From Pseudomonas sp. FEN (GTDB taxonomy: Bacteria > Pseudomonadota > Gammaproteobacteria > Pseudomonadales > Pseudomonadaceae): a stretch of DNA of 64,000 bases. This document shows, piece after piece, positions 35,680-45,186 of the stretch (the first letter of the stretch is position 1; each line of letters opens with the position of its first letter). Location of the stretch: the NCBI RefSeq assembly GCF_904067045.1, contig NZ_CAJFDC010000015.1:1-64000 (forward strand). The letters are read 5' to 3'. The notes under the pieces are model-generated. The model was not told the DNA's origin. It worked only from the letters and a program-made list of their open reading frames with translations, and searched no databases. A program made the translations under genes and the position numbers.

Positions 35680-36972
35680 TCAAAAGATGCCCAGAAGCAA
35701 CGCCGTCAGGGTCATCAACACCGAGGCGGCGAGCAGGAAAGGAATGGTGAAACGCTGGTGATCGGCCAGTTCGATCTTGCACAGGCCCACCAGCAAAAAG
35801 GTCGCGGGGGTCAGCGGGCTGACGGGGAAGCCGGTGGTGTGCACGCCCAGCAAGGACGCCTGGGCCACCTGCAAGGGCTCCACGCCCAAGGCCTTGCCGA
35901 CTTCAGCGATCACCGGCATCACGCCAAAGTAAAAGGAGTCCGGATCGAACAACAGGCTCAGCGGCATCGACAGAAAACCCACCACCGCCGGAATCAACTT
36001 GCCGTGGCCGGCCGGGATCTGCGCCACCGCCACTTCGGCCATGGCCTTGAGCATCCCGGTGCCCTGCATGATTCCGGTAAAGACCCCGGCCGCCAGGAGA
36101 ATGCTGGCCATGGTCAAGGCGGTCTTGGCGTGGGCGTCGATACGGGCGCGCTGGGCGTCGACATTCGGGTAGTTGAGGCACAGCGCAACCACGGTACCGA
36201 GCATGAACATCACCACCGGGTCGACCCAACCGGCAATCATCACCACCATCACCAGCACCGTCAGCAACAGGTTGGCCCAGAACAGCCGCGGGCGGCGCAG
36301 GGCTTCTTGCTGTTCGCTGATCACCCGGCTCGGCACACTGCCCACGGCAACATCGGCCCCCAGGCCCAAGCGCCGCTCTTCACGCCGGCCCAACCACCAG
36401 GCACAGACGAAGACAAACAGCAAACCGACGATCTGCACCGGAATCAGCGGCTGGAACAGATCCGCTACCGGCACGTGCAGGGCCGCCGACGAACGCAGCA
36501 CGGGACCGGTCCAGGGCAGAAAATTCACCCCGGCGGCCATCGCCGCGACGCAGGCCAGGATCCGCCGGTCAATGCCCAGCCGCGTATACAACGGCAACAT
36601 CGCCGGGACGGTCACCAGAAACGTCACCGCACCGGAACCGTCAAGGTGCACGAGCAACGCCAGCAAGGCCGTGCCCATGACAATTCGCGTGGGCCGCGTG
36701 CCCACCGTGCGCAGGATGCGGTCAATGATCGGGTCGAGCATGCCGGCATCGGTCATCACCCCGAAGAACAGAATGGCGAACACGAACATGCCCACCACCG
36801 GGGCGACATTCTTGATGCCGGTGATGATAAAGGCACTGGTTTGCAGACCGAAACCGCCGAGCAGCGCGGCGATGATCGGCAAGGCGATCAACGCGACCAG
36901 GGGCGAGAGACGCTTGCTCATGACAGCCGCAAGCAGACAGACGATGGTGATGACACCCAACGTGGCGAGCAT
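35680..36972 (-). CDS. CitMHS-family carboxylate transporter
   Basis: This 430-residue inner-membrane protein has about 11-12 hydrophobic helices and is of the citrate-Mg2+:H+ symporter family. Typical stretches are VHLDGSGAVTFLVTVPAMLP and FDPDSFYFGVMPVIAEVG. The start is ATG 36972 (MLATLGVITIVCLLAAVMSK); the longer frame to 37425 runs through the divergent LysR gene. It is the first gene of a three-gene operon with the AtuA-like genes and probably imports their substrate. Confidence 0.92.
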   Translation of the reverse strand: MLATLGVITIVCLLAAVMSKRLSPLVALIALPIIAALLGGFGLQTSAFIITGIKNVAPVVGMFVFAILFFGVMTDAGMLDPIIDRILRTVGTRPTRIVMGTALLALLVHLDGSGAVTFLVTVPAMLPLYTRLGIDRRILACVAAMAAGVNFLPWTGPVLRSSAALHVPVADLFQPLIPVQIVGLLFVFVCAWWLGRREERRLGLGADVAVGSVPSRVISEQQEALRRPRLFWANLLLTVLVMVVMIAGWVDPVVMFMLGTVVALCLNYPNVDAQRARIDAHAKTALTMASILLAAGVFTGIMQGTGMLKAMAEVAVAQIPAGHGKLIPAVVGFLSMPLSLLFDPDSFYFGVMPVIAEVGKALGVEPLQVAQASLLGVHTTGFPVSPLTPATFLLVGLCKIELADHQRFTIPFLLAASVLMTLTALLLGIF

Positions 36973-37087
36973 GGGGAAAACTCCGGGGCCGCTCAATGGC
37001 GGGCAGTTATTGTTTTCCCCCGAGTATTGGAACGCGGTTAAGCTTTGTAAATTGGAATGTTCACCGCAATGCATTCGGAAAAACAGA

Positions 37088-37993
37088 ATGAAGAACGCTA
37101 TCCAGCACATCCGCGCCTTCCTCACCGTCGCCCAGACCGGCAGCTTCACCCGCGCCGCTGCCCTGCTGCACCTTTCACCCTCGGCGCTGACGGTACAGGT
37201 CCAGCAATTGGAAGAGTGGCTGGGTATCACCCTACTGGAGCGCAGCCCACGCCAGGTCAACCTGACCGGCGCCGGCCAGCAGGCTCGCGGGCCCATGGAA
37301 AAGCTGTTGCTGGACCTGGACAATATCGTCAGCGGCTCCCGCGACCTGGCCAGCCTGCAACGGGGCGTGGTGACCCTGGCCGCCTTGCCATCGATCTGCT
37401 CCGGCGCCTTGCCGCCGCTGCTCAAGCAGTTTCGCCAAGCCTATCCCGGTATCGAAATCCGCCTGCGCGACGTGGTCGCCCAGCGTATCGACAGCCTGGT
37501 GCGGGAGAACGAGGTGGACTTCGGACTGGGGGTGCGGGCCCGGCTCAATCATGGGCTGGACTTTGAAGTGGTCATGGTTGATCGCCTCTGCCTGTTCCTG
37601 CCCGACGAACACCCGCTGGCACGGAAAAAAACACTCAGCCTGGCGGACCTGAGCGGCCAAGCGATGATTCTGACCGGACGCGACAGCAGTGTACGCGAAC
37701 GGGTCGAGCAACTCTTCGACGAACAAGGCCTGATACTGGTCCCGGGGCTGGAAGCCAACTACATGTCCACGGTCCTGGCACTGGTGCGCCAGGGACTGGG
37801 CATGGCGCTGCTACCGGAGTCGGCGGATGACGGCCTGAACGGCTTGCGCAAACGTCCCGTGGAACACCCCGGCGTCAACCGCGAGATCGGCCTGATCAGC
37901 CGCAGCAACCAGCCCCTGTCACCCGCCGCGACGCGGTTCGTGGCCTTGATCCGGGAAGGCTTGGCCCAGGCACGGTTTCTTGATAAACCCTGA
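37088..37993 (+). CDS. LysR-family regulator of the CitMHS/AtuA operon
   Basis: This 301-residue LysR-type protein has an N-terminal winged helix (FLTVAQTGSFTRAAALLHLS, then SALTVQVQQLEEWLG) and a C-terminal effector-binding domain (LVRENEVDFGLG, RQGLGMALLPESA). It is divergent from the CitMHS operon with 115 bp between starts. That gap has two ATTGGAA copies about 25 bp apart that may be part of its binding region. The effector is probably the transported carboxylate or a metabolite. Confidence 0.92.
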   Translation: MKNAIQHIRAFLTVAQTGSFTRAAALLHLSPSALTVQVQQLEEWLGITLLERSPRQVNLTGAGQQARGPMEKLLLDLDNIVSGSRDLASLQRGVVTLAALPSICSGALPPLLKQFRQAYPGIEIRLRDVVAQRIDSLVRENEVDFGLGVRARLNHGLDFEVVMVDRLCLFLPDEHPLARKKTLSLADLSGQAMILTGRDSSVRERVEQLFDEQGLILVPGLEANYMSTVLALVRQGLGMALLPESADDGLNGLRKRPVEHPGVNREIGLISRSNQPLSPAATRFVALIREGLAQARFLDKP

Positions 37994-38055
37994 ATCAATC
38001 GGGCATTGCCTGACAACCCGATAACTGGACATGAACGACAAGGAGGGTCTGCTCC

Positions 38056-39249
38056 ATGATTTATGACTTCTGCATCATCGGTGGCGGCATCGTCGGCCTG
38101 GCCACGGCCATGGAGTTGCTCCAGCGCCAACCCGACGCCTCGCTGGTGATCCTGGAGAAGGAAGCCAGCCTGGCCTGCCATCAGACAGGTCATAACAGCG
38201 GCGTGATCCATGCCGGTATCTACTACGCGCCGGGCAGCCTCAAGGCCGACCTGTGCAAGCGCGGAGCCCAGGCCACCAAGGACTTCTGCCGCGAACAGGG
38301 GATCCACTTCGAGGTCTGCGGCAAGTTGCTGGTGGCCTCCACCGCCCTCGAAGTGCAACGCATGCAAGCCCTGTACGAACGCTCGCAACTCAACGGCCTG
38401 CGGGTCGAACGCCTCGACGCCGAGGAATTGCGGCGGCGCGAACCGAACATCGTCGGCCTCGGCGGCCTGTTCCTCAACGCCACGGGCATCGTCGACTACC
38501 GCGAAATCTGCCAGGCCATGGCCCGGGTCATCCGCGCCGCGGGTGGCGAGATCCAGCTCGACAGCACGGTGACGGCCATCCAGGAAGACAGCGACAAAGT
38601 CACCGTCAGCTGTCACGACCGCGCCTGGCAGGCACGCAAACTGGTGGCCTGTGCCGGTCTGCAATCCGACCGCCTGGCGACCTTGGCCGGCATCCGCATC
38701 GACCATCAGATCATTCCCTTCCGCGGTGAATACTTCCGCCTCCCGGCCGCGAAGAATGACATCGTCAATCACCTGATCTACCCGATTCCCGATCCGGACC
38801 TGCCATTCCTCGGCGTGCACCTGACCCGGATGATTGATGGCAGCATCACGGTCGGCCCGAACGCCGTACTGGGACTGGGCCGGGAAAACTACCGGAAATT
38901 TTCCATCAACTGGCGGGATGTCGCGCAATACGCGGCCTTTCCCGGGTTCTGGCAAACCCTGTGGCAGAACCTGGGCTCCGCCAGCCTGGAAATGAAGAAC
39001 TCATTGTTCAAGCGCGGCTACCTGGAACAGTGCCGCAAGTACTGTCCATCGCTGGTCCTCGATGACCTGTTGCCCTACGAGGCCGGCATCCGGGCCCAGG
39101 CGGTAATGCGCGACGGCACGCTGGTGCATGACTTCCTGTTCGCCGAAACGCCACGCATGGTCCACGTCTGCAATGCACCGTCACCCGCCGCCACTTCCGC
39201 CATGCCGATCGGCGCAATGATCGCCGACCGCCTGTTTGCCGCCCGTTAA
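38056..39249 (+). CDS. lhgO: L-2-hydroxyglutarate oxidase
   Basis: LhgO (397 aa) is an FAD-dependent oxidase/dehydrogenase that converts L-2-hydroxyglutarate to 2-oxoglutarate and passes electrons to the respiratory chain. The dinucleotide motif is IIGGGIVGLATAMELL at the N-terminus. HNSGVIHAGIYYAPGSLKA and the C-terminal FAETPRMVHVCNAPSPAATS fit the family. AAGGAGG precedes the ATG. Its 3' end overlaps the end of a convergent LysR gene by four bases. It lacks the glutarate hydroxylase partner found in some genomes. Confidence 0.93.
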   Translation: MIYDFCIIGGGIVGLATAMELLQRQPDASLVILEKEASLACHQTGHNSGVIHAGIYYAPGSLKADLCKRGAQATKDFCREQGIHFEVCGKLLVASTALEVQRMQALYERSQLNGLRVERLDAEELRRREPNIVGLGGLFLNATGIVDYREICQAMARVIRAAGGEIQLDSTVTAIQEDSDKVTVSCHDRAWQARKLVACAGLQSDRLATLAGIRIDHQIIPFRGEYFRLPAAKNDIVNHLIYPIPDPDLPFLGVHLTRMIDGSITVGPNAVLGLGRENYRKFSINWRDVAQYAAFPGFWQTLWQNLGSASLEMKNSLFKRGYLEQCRKYCPSLVLDDLLPYEAGIRAQAVMRDGTLVHDFLFAETPRMVHVCNAPSPAATSAMPIGAMIADRLFAAR

Positions 39250-40220
39250 CCAGGAAGCCCTTCCGCGTACAGGCGCTGTCTGGCGGTGGCCTGCAACGTC
39301 AGTGAGTGCTTGCGATCCAGGCTTTCGCCAAAGTCGCGGATCACCTCCAGCAGCGACTTGACCCGCAGCGGCAGATTCCCAACCGGATACACCGCGTGCA
39401 TCTGTGGGTTCTCGCCGCTGCTGGAGGTCAGCTTGTACTCGGGACAGACCCGCACCAGACGCCCCGCCTCCACTTCCGGCTCCGCCAGCCAGTCCGCCAG
39501 GCGGGCGATCCCGACGCCCGCCAGCGCCGCGTGGAACACCGCCGCGCCGGAGCTGAAGCGAAATTTCGGATGCACCCGAAAGCTGATGGTGTGGTCCTCG
39601 CGGAGAAAATTCCATTCCTTGAGGATCCGCGGCGCTGTATGCAGGATCAGCGCATGTGCCTCCAGCGACTCGAGAGAGTCAGGCATTCCGCGCCGCTCCA
39701 GATAGGCGGGGCTGGCATAGAGGTGACGTGAATAGCCCCAGAGCGGAAAACCAATCAGGTCACTGGATTGTGGAAACGCACCGCGAATCGAGAAGTCCAG
39801 CTTGCTCTTGGCCGGGTCGATGGTCTCATCAGTGAAAATCACATCAACGTTCACGTCTGGATAACGCTCGCAGTACTGCGCGATCAATCGCGGCAATACC
39901 CCATGCCCGAGAAACTCCGGGGCGGAAAAGCGGATCCAGCCATGGGCCTGGCCGCTGAGACCGGCCAGGTCTTCATCGGCCTCACGTTGCAGATCCAGCA
40001 TTTTGTAGGCGTGGGGCAAGAAGCGCTCCCCCGCCTCGGTCAAGCTCACCGCACTCGACGAACGATTGAACAACTTGAGCCCGGCGCTTTCCTCCAGGGC
40101 CTGAACCGCCCGGGTCAGCGAGCTGGGAGAGCGTCCCAGCGCACGCGCCGCGGCCACGAAGCTACGCTTGCGAGCCACCGTCGCAAAGGCTTCCAGCTCA
40201 CCCAACATATCCAGTGCCAT
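39246..40220 (-). CDS. LysR-family transcriptional regulator
   Basis: This 324-residue protein has a LysR winged helix (FATVARKRSFVAAARALGRS, then SSLTRAVQALEE) and a substrate-binding-like effector domain. It converges with lhgO and may regulate that gene or the decayed thiolase/ligase locus that starts 250 bp upstream of it on the opposite strand. The divergent position relative to that remnant suggests the lost operon as its original target (inference). Confidence 0.88.
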   Translation of the reverse strand: MALDMLGELEAFATVARKRSFVAAARALGRSPSSLTRAVQALEESAGLKLFNRSSSAVSLTEAGERFLPHAYKMLDLQREADEDLAGLSGQAHGWIRFSAPEFLGHGVLPRLIAQYCERYPDVNVDVIFTDETIDPAKSKLDFSIRGAFPQSSDLIGFPLWGYSRHLYASPAYLERRGMPDSLESLEAHALILHTAPRILKEWNFLREDHTISFRVHPKFRFSSGAAVFHAALAGVGIARLADWLAEPEVEAGRLVRVCPEYKLTSSSGENPQMHAVYPVGNLPLRVKSLLEVIRDFGESLDRKHSLTLQATARQRLYAEGLPG

Positions 40221-40471
40221 TGATCACCTCATTGCACTTTTCACAACGTGGCATTGCAACACAAAAAAAGCCCTTCCGTTAGCCTTCCTGCTATCCCCAC
40301 AGGGGCGCAGGTAAAAAGGAGCAAACGGACATGTCAGCGCTGGATGAAGCCGTCGGGGAATCTGCAGCCCTGGTCAGTGAAGAAGTTCGTGAATGGCCGG
40401 GAAAAAATCAGTCCCTTTGAGCCGTCTTGGGATAAGGCTCTCGCGCTATCCACGCCAAGAGGAACATGACC
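40221..40471. other. Upstream region of a decayed thiolase-ligase operon
   Basis: This 250-bp gap is divergent between a LysR gene and the thiolase remnant. It contains a 29-codon frame at 40331-40420 (MSALDEAVGESAALVSEEVR) that I cannot identify; it may be another operon remnant. AAGAGGA lies just before the remnant start. Confidence 0.4.
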
Positions 40472-40646
40472 ATGATTCATGATTTCGTATCCATTGCTGC
40501 CGCCGGTCACTCGCCCTTTGGCCGTCTTGCCGGTTGCACCCTGGAAGATCTGATCGTTCAAGTGACCCGAATTCGGTCTGGTATTCAACATGGGCGGCAT
40601 GGCGGTCGCCAACCACGCCTCGGTCCTTCAGGCACGCAGGAGCTGA
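40472..40646 (+). pseudogene. Internally deleted thiolase remnant
   Basis: The first frame reads MIHDFVSIAAAGHSPFGRLA, like a thiolase N-terminus (VIVAAARTPFGRF). In a different frame the end reads FNMGGMAVANHASVLQARRS then TGA 40644-40646, like a thiolase C-terminus. Almost all of a normal 390-residue enzyme is missing, so one deletion joined the two ends out of frame. Its stop lies 2 bases before the ATG of the ligase fragment, the spacing of an original operon. Confidence 0.6.
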
Positions 40647-40648
40647 AC

Positions 40649-41500
40649 ATGAATATCGCCAACTGGTTGGCTGATGCCAGCCAGCGTTGTCCGGAGCGAC
40701 CGGCCTTGTTCGAGGGCGCGCGGCAAGTCGCCAACTATGGCACCTTTGCCGCCCTGGTCCGGCACCGGGCCGCGTACCTGATCAACGACCATGGCATCGT
40801 CCCCGGCGATCGCATCGCCCTGTTCATGCCGAACTGTTGCGAATACCTTGAACTGCTCTATGCCATCTGGTGGGTCGGCGCGGTCACGGTGCCGATCAAC
40901 TACGATCTGCCAACCGTCGAGGCCAGCTATATCGTCGGCGATGCACAGGCCCGGCTGATTGTGACCGATGACGGCCAACTGTTCCCACGCAATGCCTTAC
41001 CCCCAGGATGTCGAGAGCTGGATCGTGAGGATATGGGCGCACTCACCTCGATGGTTTCGCCACTGCCGAACACTCCTTATCCACGTCTTGCCGATGACCT
41101 GGCCTGGCTGTTCTACACCTCAGGCACCACCGGCCGCTCCAAAGGGGTCATGCTGAGCCACGGCAACCTGGCGACCATGTCACTGCGTTATCCGCTCAAT
41201 GTCGATCCGATCAGCGCCGAGGAGGCGGTGGTGTATGCGGCGCCGATGTCCCAGGGTGCCGGACTCAATAACTTTATCCATGTGCGCCGTGCCGCCCGCC
41301 ATGTCGTCCCGGACTCCCGAGGTTTCAACGCCGAGGAGTTGTTCGAACTGGCCAGCCGACTGGGTAACGTCAGCATGTTCGCGACACCCGCCATGCTCAA
41401 GCGCATGGTCGGGCAGACCCGCCGCCAGGGCTACCGATGCCTGCTGGATGGCTGGCTACTGACCAGCGCCAATGACCCCCACGCCGGACGCAAATCATGA
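40649..41500 (+). pseudogene. Truncated acyl-CoA synthetase (AMP-binding) copy 1
   Basis: This 283-residue ORF starts MNIANWLADASQRCPERPAL and keeps an intact P-loop (YTSGTTGRSKGVMLSHGNL). After RRQGYR it jumps to LLDGWLLTSANDPHAGRKS, which recalls the DGWLLTGD motif found much further along in full-length enzymes of about 500-550 residues. The middle and the C-terminal domain are therefore missing and the protein should be inactive. A related fragment lies at 57056-57994. A strong terminator follows at 41658-41687. Confidence 0.75.
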
Positions 41501-41657
41501 AAAAATCTTCAGCGGCAGCCAGGAAAGCAGCTCGTCATTCATACACAAGCTTTTGAAAATATTGGTTTTTTATCCTTAACCAATAAAACTTCTTTCACTG
41601 TGAACAAGGCCCGAGATGTTTATATTTCTACCTGCTTCTTTGGTGAAACCTCTTATT

Positions 41658-41687
41658 GGCCCGCACTCTGTGCGGGCCTTTTTTTTT
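41658..41687 (+). terminator. Strong rho-independent terminator
   Basis: A perfect 9-bp stem GGCCCGCAC/GTGCGGGCC with a TCT loop is followed by nine T residues. It lies after the ligase remnant and before the DUF2252 gene, and shows that DUF2252 translation cannot begin at the far upstream ATG of its open frame. Confidence 0.9.
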
Positions 41688-41788
41688 GCGCCGAAAACCA
41701 CCGGGACAGGGATCGAAAGCAGCGACACACAGGTCCTAAGCTCTGTACCAGACGAGTATCGCCTCCCTCCCCAGACAAAGAGTCCCCC

Positions 41789-42985
41789 TTGAAACCACCC
41801 CGTCCTGCCGAACGCAGCGTCATCCTGTCCAACCTGCGCAACGAAAAAATGGCCCGCTCGGCCCATGCCTATGTGCGCGGCAATACGGTCCAATTCTACG
41901 AGTGGTTGCATAGCCAGCGCGGTCGACGCCTGCCCCATGGCCCCGACGTGTGGATCTGCGGCGACTGTCATACCGGCAACCTGGGCCCCACTGGGAACAG
42001 TCGCGGCGGTATCGACATCCATATTCGTGACCTGGACCAGACGGTAATTGGCAACCCCGCCCATGACCTGGTGCGCCTGGCCCTGTCCCTGGCGACCGCC
42101 GCCTGCGGCTCGGACCTGCCCGGGGTGACCACCGCGCGCATGCTCGAGGAAATGATGCTCGGTTACGAACAGGCCCTGCTGGACGAGACCGACCATACGC
42201 CCGAGCGCCCGTCGCAGGTCAAGACCAGCCTGCGTAACGCGGTCAAGCGCACTTGGAAGAACCTGGCCCGCGAACGCATGGAGAACACCAAGCCGAGCCT
42301 GCCGATGGGTCGGCATTTCTGGCCGATGTCCCGTGACGAAAAAGTCGCGATCAAGGCGTTGTGTGCCGGCGAGCAGATCCACGCCCTGGTGACCTCACTC
42401 AAAGGCCGCCCCAACGATGCCAGCGTCGAACTGCTCGACTGTGCCTACTGGGTCAAGGGCTGCAGCTCGCTGGGGCTGCTGCGCTACGCCGTGCTGCTGG
42501 GCGTCGGCGGACACGACGAGCAGGATTATTGCCTGATCGACGTCAAGGAAGCCGTCGCCGCGGCCGCCCCCCGTGGCGCCCACGTGCACATGCCACGGGA
42601 CAATGCGCGACGGGTGATCGAGGGCGCCCGGCAGCTTTCTCCCGGCCTGGGAGAACGGATGATCGCCACGCGCTTTCTCGACCACGGAATGTTCATTCGT
42701 GAACTGCTGCCGCAGGACCTCAAGTTGGAACTGGACACCCTCAATGAATCCGCCGCCATGCACGCGGCGGGCTATCTGGCCCGGGTGATCGGCATCGCCC
42801 ATGCCCGGCAGATGGATGAAGCCACGCGTAAAAGCTGGCGGACGGAGTTGCAACTCAATCGCTCGAAAACCCTCGATGCGCCCTCCTGGTTATGGACGAG
42901 CGTCGTGCAACTGATGGGCAGCCATGAGCAGGGGTATCTGGAACATTGTCGGCGCTATGCGCTGGGCATGGCGAAACAAGCGTAG
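41789..42985 (+). CDS. DUF2252 family protein
   Basis: This protein of about 398 residues is of the DUF2252 family, which shares kinase-like features (WICGDCHTGNLGP and HIRDLDQTVIGNPAHDLVRL resemble the catalytic HxD and DxD loops of aminoglycoside-phosphotransferase-type folds). The start is uncertain. TTG 41789 keeps the conserved AERSVILSNLRNEKMARSAH and has AAAGAG before it; the first ATG is at 41849. Its function is unknown. It is monocistronic, with a terminator upstream. Confidence 0.8.
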   Translation: MKPPRPAERSVILSNLRNEKMARSAHAYVRGNTVQFYEWLHSQRGRRLPHGPDVWICGDCHTGNLGPTGNSRGGIDIHIRDLDQTVIGNPAHDLVRLALSLATAACGSDLPGVTTARMLEEMMLGYEQALLDETDHTPERPSQVKTSLRNAVKRTWKNLARERMENTKPSLPMGRHFWPMSRDEKVAIKALCAGEQIHALVTSLKGRPNDASVELLDCAYWVKGCSSLGLLRYAVLLGVGGHDEQDYCLIDVKEAVAAAAPRGAHVHMPRDNARRVIEGARQLSPGLGERMIATRFLDHGMFIRELLPQDLKLELDTLNESAAMHAAGYLARVIGIAHARQMDEATRKSWRTELQLNRSKTLDAPSWLWTSVVQLMGSHEQGYLEHCRRYALGMAKQA

Positions 42986-43011
42986 CCAGGGGCTACGCTC
43001 GGGTCTTTCAA

Positions 43012-43884
43012 TTACGACAGAAAGCCGGTGTTGACCGCGACAAGCAGGAAAATCCCCAGCGCCGCGCGATAGGCCACGAACGGCCAGGTGGAGAAGCGTT
43101 CCAGGAAACGCATCAACCCCCAGATCGCGCAGAACGCCGAGACGCTGGCCACCACCAGTCCGAACAGCAGATGAGTCCAGGCTTCAGCCGGGATCTGCGC
43201 ATGATGCAGCACCCACAACTCCTTGAGCCCGGCCAGCGCGATCGCCGGCAAGCCCAGCAGGAACGAGAACCGGGCGGCCTCTTCACGCTTGAAGTTGAGA
43301 AACAGCGCCGCGGTCAGGGTCGAGCCGGAACGCGAAACCCCCGGGATCAGCGCGCCGACCTGGGCAATACCGACAATCAGTGCATCGCGCAGGCGCATCT
43401 CGCCCACCACGCGCTGATGCCGACAACTGAATTCGGACACCGCCATCAACACGGCCATCACCAGGCAGGAAATACCGATCACCGTCAGCCCGCGCATGGG
43501 GGAATCGCAGGCATTGAGTGTCGAAGACAAGGCCAGACCGGCGATCCCGATAGGGATGGTCGCCAGAATGATCGCCACCGCCAACCGGAACCACGGGCTG
43601 TCATAGTCGCGCTGGCGCACCGCGCTGATGCTGCCACCCACCACATCGCGCACATCGCGCCAGAAATAACTGACCACCGCCGCCAACGCCGCCAGTTGCA
43701 TCGCCGCCGAAAAGGCCGAGCCCGGATCCTGCCAGCCGAGTACCGCCGGCACGATCCGCATGTGCGCGGTAGAGGAGATAGGCAGCAGTTCCGTGATGCC
43801 CTGGATGATACCCAGAATGCCGATTTGCAGGTAGTTCAGCGAAGCGAAGCCAATATCGAGGCCGCTGGAGCAGACATTAGACAA
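43012..43884 (-). CDS. uppP: Undecaprenyl-diphosphate phosphatase
   Basis: This inner-membrane phosphatase recycles the C55 lipid carrier for peptidoglycan and confers bacitracin tolerance. The two family motifs are present, QGITELLPISSTAHMRI and LIPGVSRSGSTLTAA, along with seven to eight hydrophobic segments. The start is uncertain: TTG 43884 gives 290 residues and begins just before the conserved LCSSGL/VCSSGL-type region, whereas the ATG at 44019 would add 45 unlikely residues. It may be a second uppP, as many Pseudomonas have two. Confidence 0.87.
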   Translation of the reverse strand: MSNVCSSGLDIGFASLNYLQIGILGIIQGITELLPISSTAHMRIVPAVLGWQDPGSAFSAAMQLAALAAVVSYFWRDVRDVVGGSISAVRQRDYDSPWFRLAVAIILATIPIGIAGLALSSTLNACDSPMRGLTVIGISCLVMAVLMAVSEFSCRHQRVVGEMRLRDALIVGIAQVGALIPGVSRSGSTLTAALFLNFKREEAARFSFLLGLPAIALAGLKELWVLHHAQIPAEAWTHLLFGLVVASVSAFCAIWGLMRFLERFSTWPFVAYRAALGIFLLVAVNTGFLS

Positions 43885-44125
43885 AATAATTTCCCGAAAC
43901 GAAGGATAATTTCCCACCGCCTCCCGCGAGGCGCGGAGCAGACCTGTGAAGATTAGACAGCGGCGGGAATGATGGGCCTGTTTTTCAGGTTTTTCCAGCC
44001 TCAACAACTCGTAAAACACAAGCTGGGAATTACTTCATTTTATGACAGGCAGTCTGTGGCAGGCGAACAGGCCAGAATCCGCCCCATGTGCCCTCTTCGG
44101 AACGCATCGAAGAAAATGTTTTTTC

Positions 44126-44161
44126 TCGCGACGGATTTCCCCGGCACCTATCGTTCAACCC
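44126..44161 (+). promoter_or_regulatory. ECF-type promoter A (shared with promoter B)
   Basis: TCGCGACGGATTT, a 13-bp spacer and CGTTCAACCC lie 42 bp before a WxxGxW-repeat gene. The same two boxes (TCGCGACGGATTT, 12 bp, CGTTTAACCC) recur before the second such gene at 46094-46128. A CGTT-type -10 and a distinct -35 suggest recognition by the ECF sigma factor encoded between them. Confidence 0.6.
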
Positions 44162-44203
44162 ATCAGCAGCGTTCACTTTCGTACGCAGCCTGAAGGAGTT
44201 GTC

Positions 44204-44527
44204 ATGAGACCTGCACGACCTCTGGCCAAATTGCGCCATGCCCTCCTGTTGATCCCGCTGGCATTCGCCGCGCTGACCAGCACGCCGACCTTTGCTCAGC
44301 CCGAGATCATCATCCGCGAAGCGCCGCCGCCCATGCGCGTCGAGGCCGTTCCCATGGAGCGCCCCGGCTATGCCTGGGACCGCGGTCATTGGCGCTGGGA
44401 AGGCCGGGGTTACGCCTGGGTCCCCGGCCATTGGCAGCGGGTGATGCGCAATGCCCGCTGGGAACCGGGCCACTGGGAACCTCGCGGACCTAACTGGCGC
44501 TGGGTCGAAGGCCACTGGATCCGCTGA
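44204..44527 (+). CDS. Secreted WxxGxW-repeat protein
   Basis: This 107-residue protein has a Sec signal peptide (about 1-31, ending TPTFAQ). Four repeats of an aromatic-GHW motif follow: YAWDRGHW, YAWVPGHW, ARWEPGHW and WRWVEGHW. It belongs to the BcpO-related WxxGxW/YxWGxW repeat group found in envelopes; its function is unknown. GAAGGAG precedes ATG 44204. It is separate from the sigma operon downstream but carries the same promoter as the second repeat protein at 46180. Confidence 0.85.
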   Translation: MRPARPLAKLRHALLLIPLAFAALTSTPTFAQPEIIIREAPPPMRVEAVPMERPGYAWDRGHWRWEGRGYAWVPGHWQRVMRNARWEPGHWEPRGPNWRWVEGHWIR

Positions 44528-44604
44528 TCCCCAGGGCCGGGCGGTGCATCTGCGCCGCCCGGCCAGCAATACCCGAATCCATCACCGGACCGAGACTTGT
44601 ACTA

Positions 44605-45186
44605 TTGAAAGAAACTGATCCGGACGTTGAGCTGCTGGCCCGTATCGGCAACAAGGAGCCGGCCGCCGTCAACGAGATGGTGTCGCGCAAGCTGCCCCGT
44701 TTGCTCGCACTCGCCAGCCGAATGCTGGGCGATGCCGACGAGGCCAAGGATGTAGCGCAGGAAAGTTTCCTGCGTATCTGGAGACAAGCGGCAAACTGGC
44801 GCAGTGGCGAGGCCCGTTTCGACACTTGGCTGCACCGGGTGGTGCTGAACCTCTGTCACGACCGACTGCGCAAGCGCAAGGAGCGCCCGCTGGAGGACGA
44901 TGAATCCGGCAACGAGCCGGTCGACAGCGCTCCCCGCCCCGATGAGCAGTTGGAGGCAACAGCGCGCAGCGCGCAGATGGCCAGGGCGCTGGCGGCGCTG
45001 CCCGAGCGTCAGCGCGAAGCCATCGTGCTGCAGTACTACCAGGAGCTGTCGAACATCGAAGCGGCGGCGCTGATGAACATCAGCGTCGATGCACTGGAAA
45101 GCCTGCTGTCGCGGGCCAGACGCAACCTGCGCGACCATCTTGCCGAAACGCACGGCCCAGACAGCCTGGGAAGGGGAACACCATGA
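44605..45186 (+). CDS. ECF-type RNA polymerase sigma factor
   Basis: This 193-residue sigma-70 family factor has region 2 at about 20-90 (LGDADEAKDVAQESFLRIWR) and region 4 at about 125-180 (LPERQREAIVLQYYQELSNI, then SVDALESLLSRARRNLR). The start is TTG 44605; no ATG suits the frame, so low initiation efficiency is possible. It overlaps the next gene by 4 bases (ATGA), marking a sigma/anti-sigma operon. The likely regulon includes the two flanking WxxGxW-repeat genes through matching promoters. Confidence 0.9.
   Translation: MKETDPDVELLARIGNKEPAAVNEMVSRKLPRLLALASRMLGDADEAKDVAQESFLRIWRQAANWRSGEARFDTWLHRVVLNLCHDRLRKRKERPLEDDESGNEPVDSAPRPDEQLEATARSAQMARALAALPERQREAIVLQYYQELSNIEAAALMNISVDALESLLSRARRNLRDHLAETHGPDSLGRGTP

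Noticed and set aside
35677..37041. 454-aa plus-strand frame opposite the CitMHS gene
   Set aside because: Composition is dominated by His, Gln, Arg and Gly, typical of the reverse of a membrane protein.
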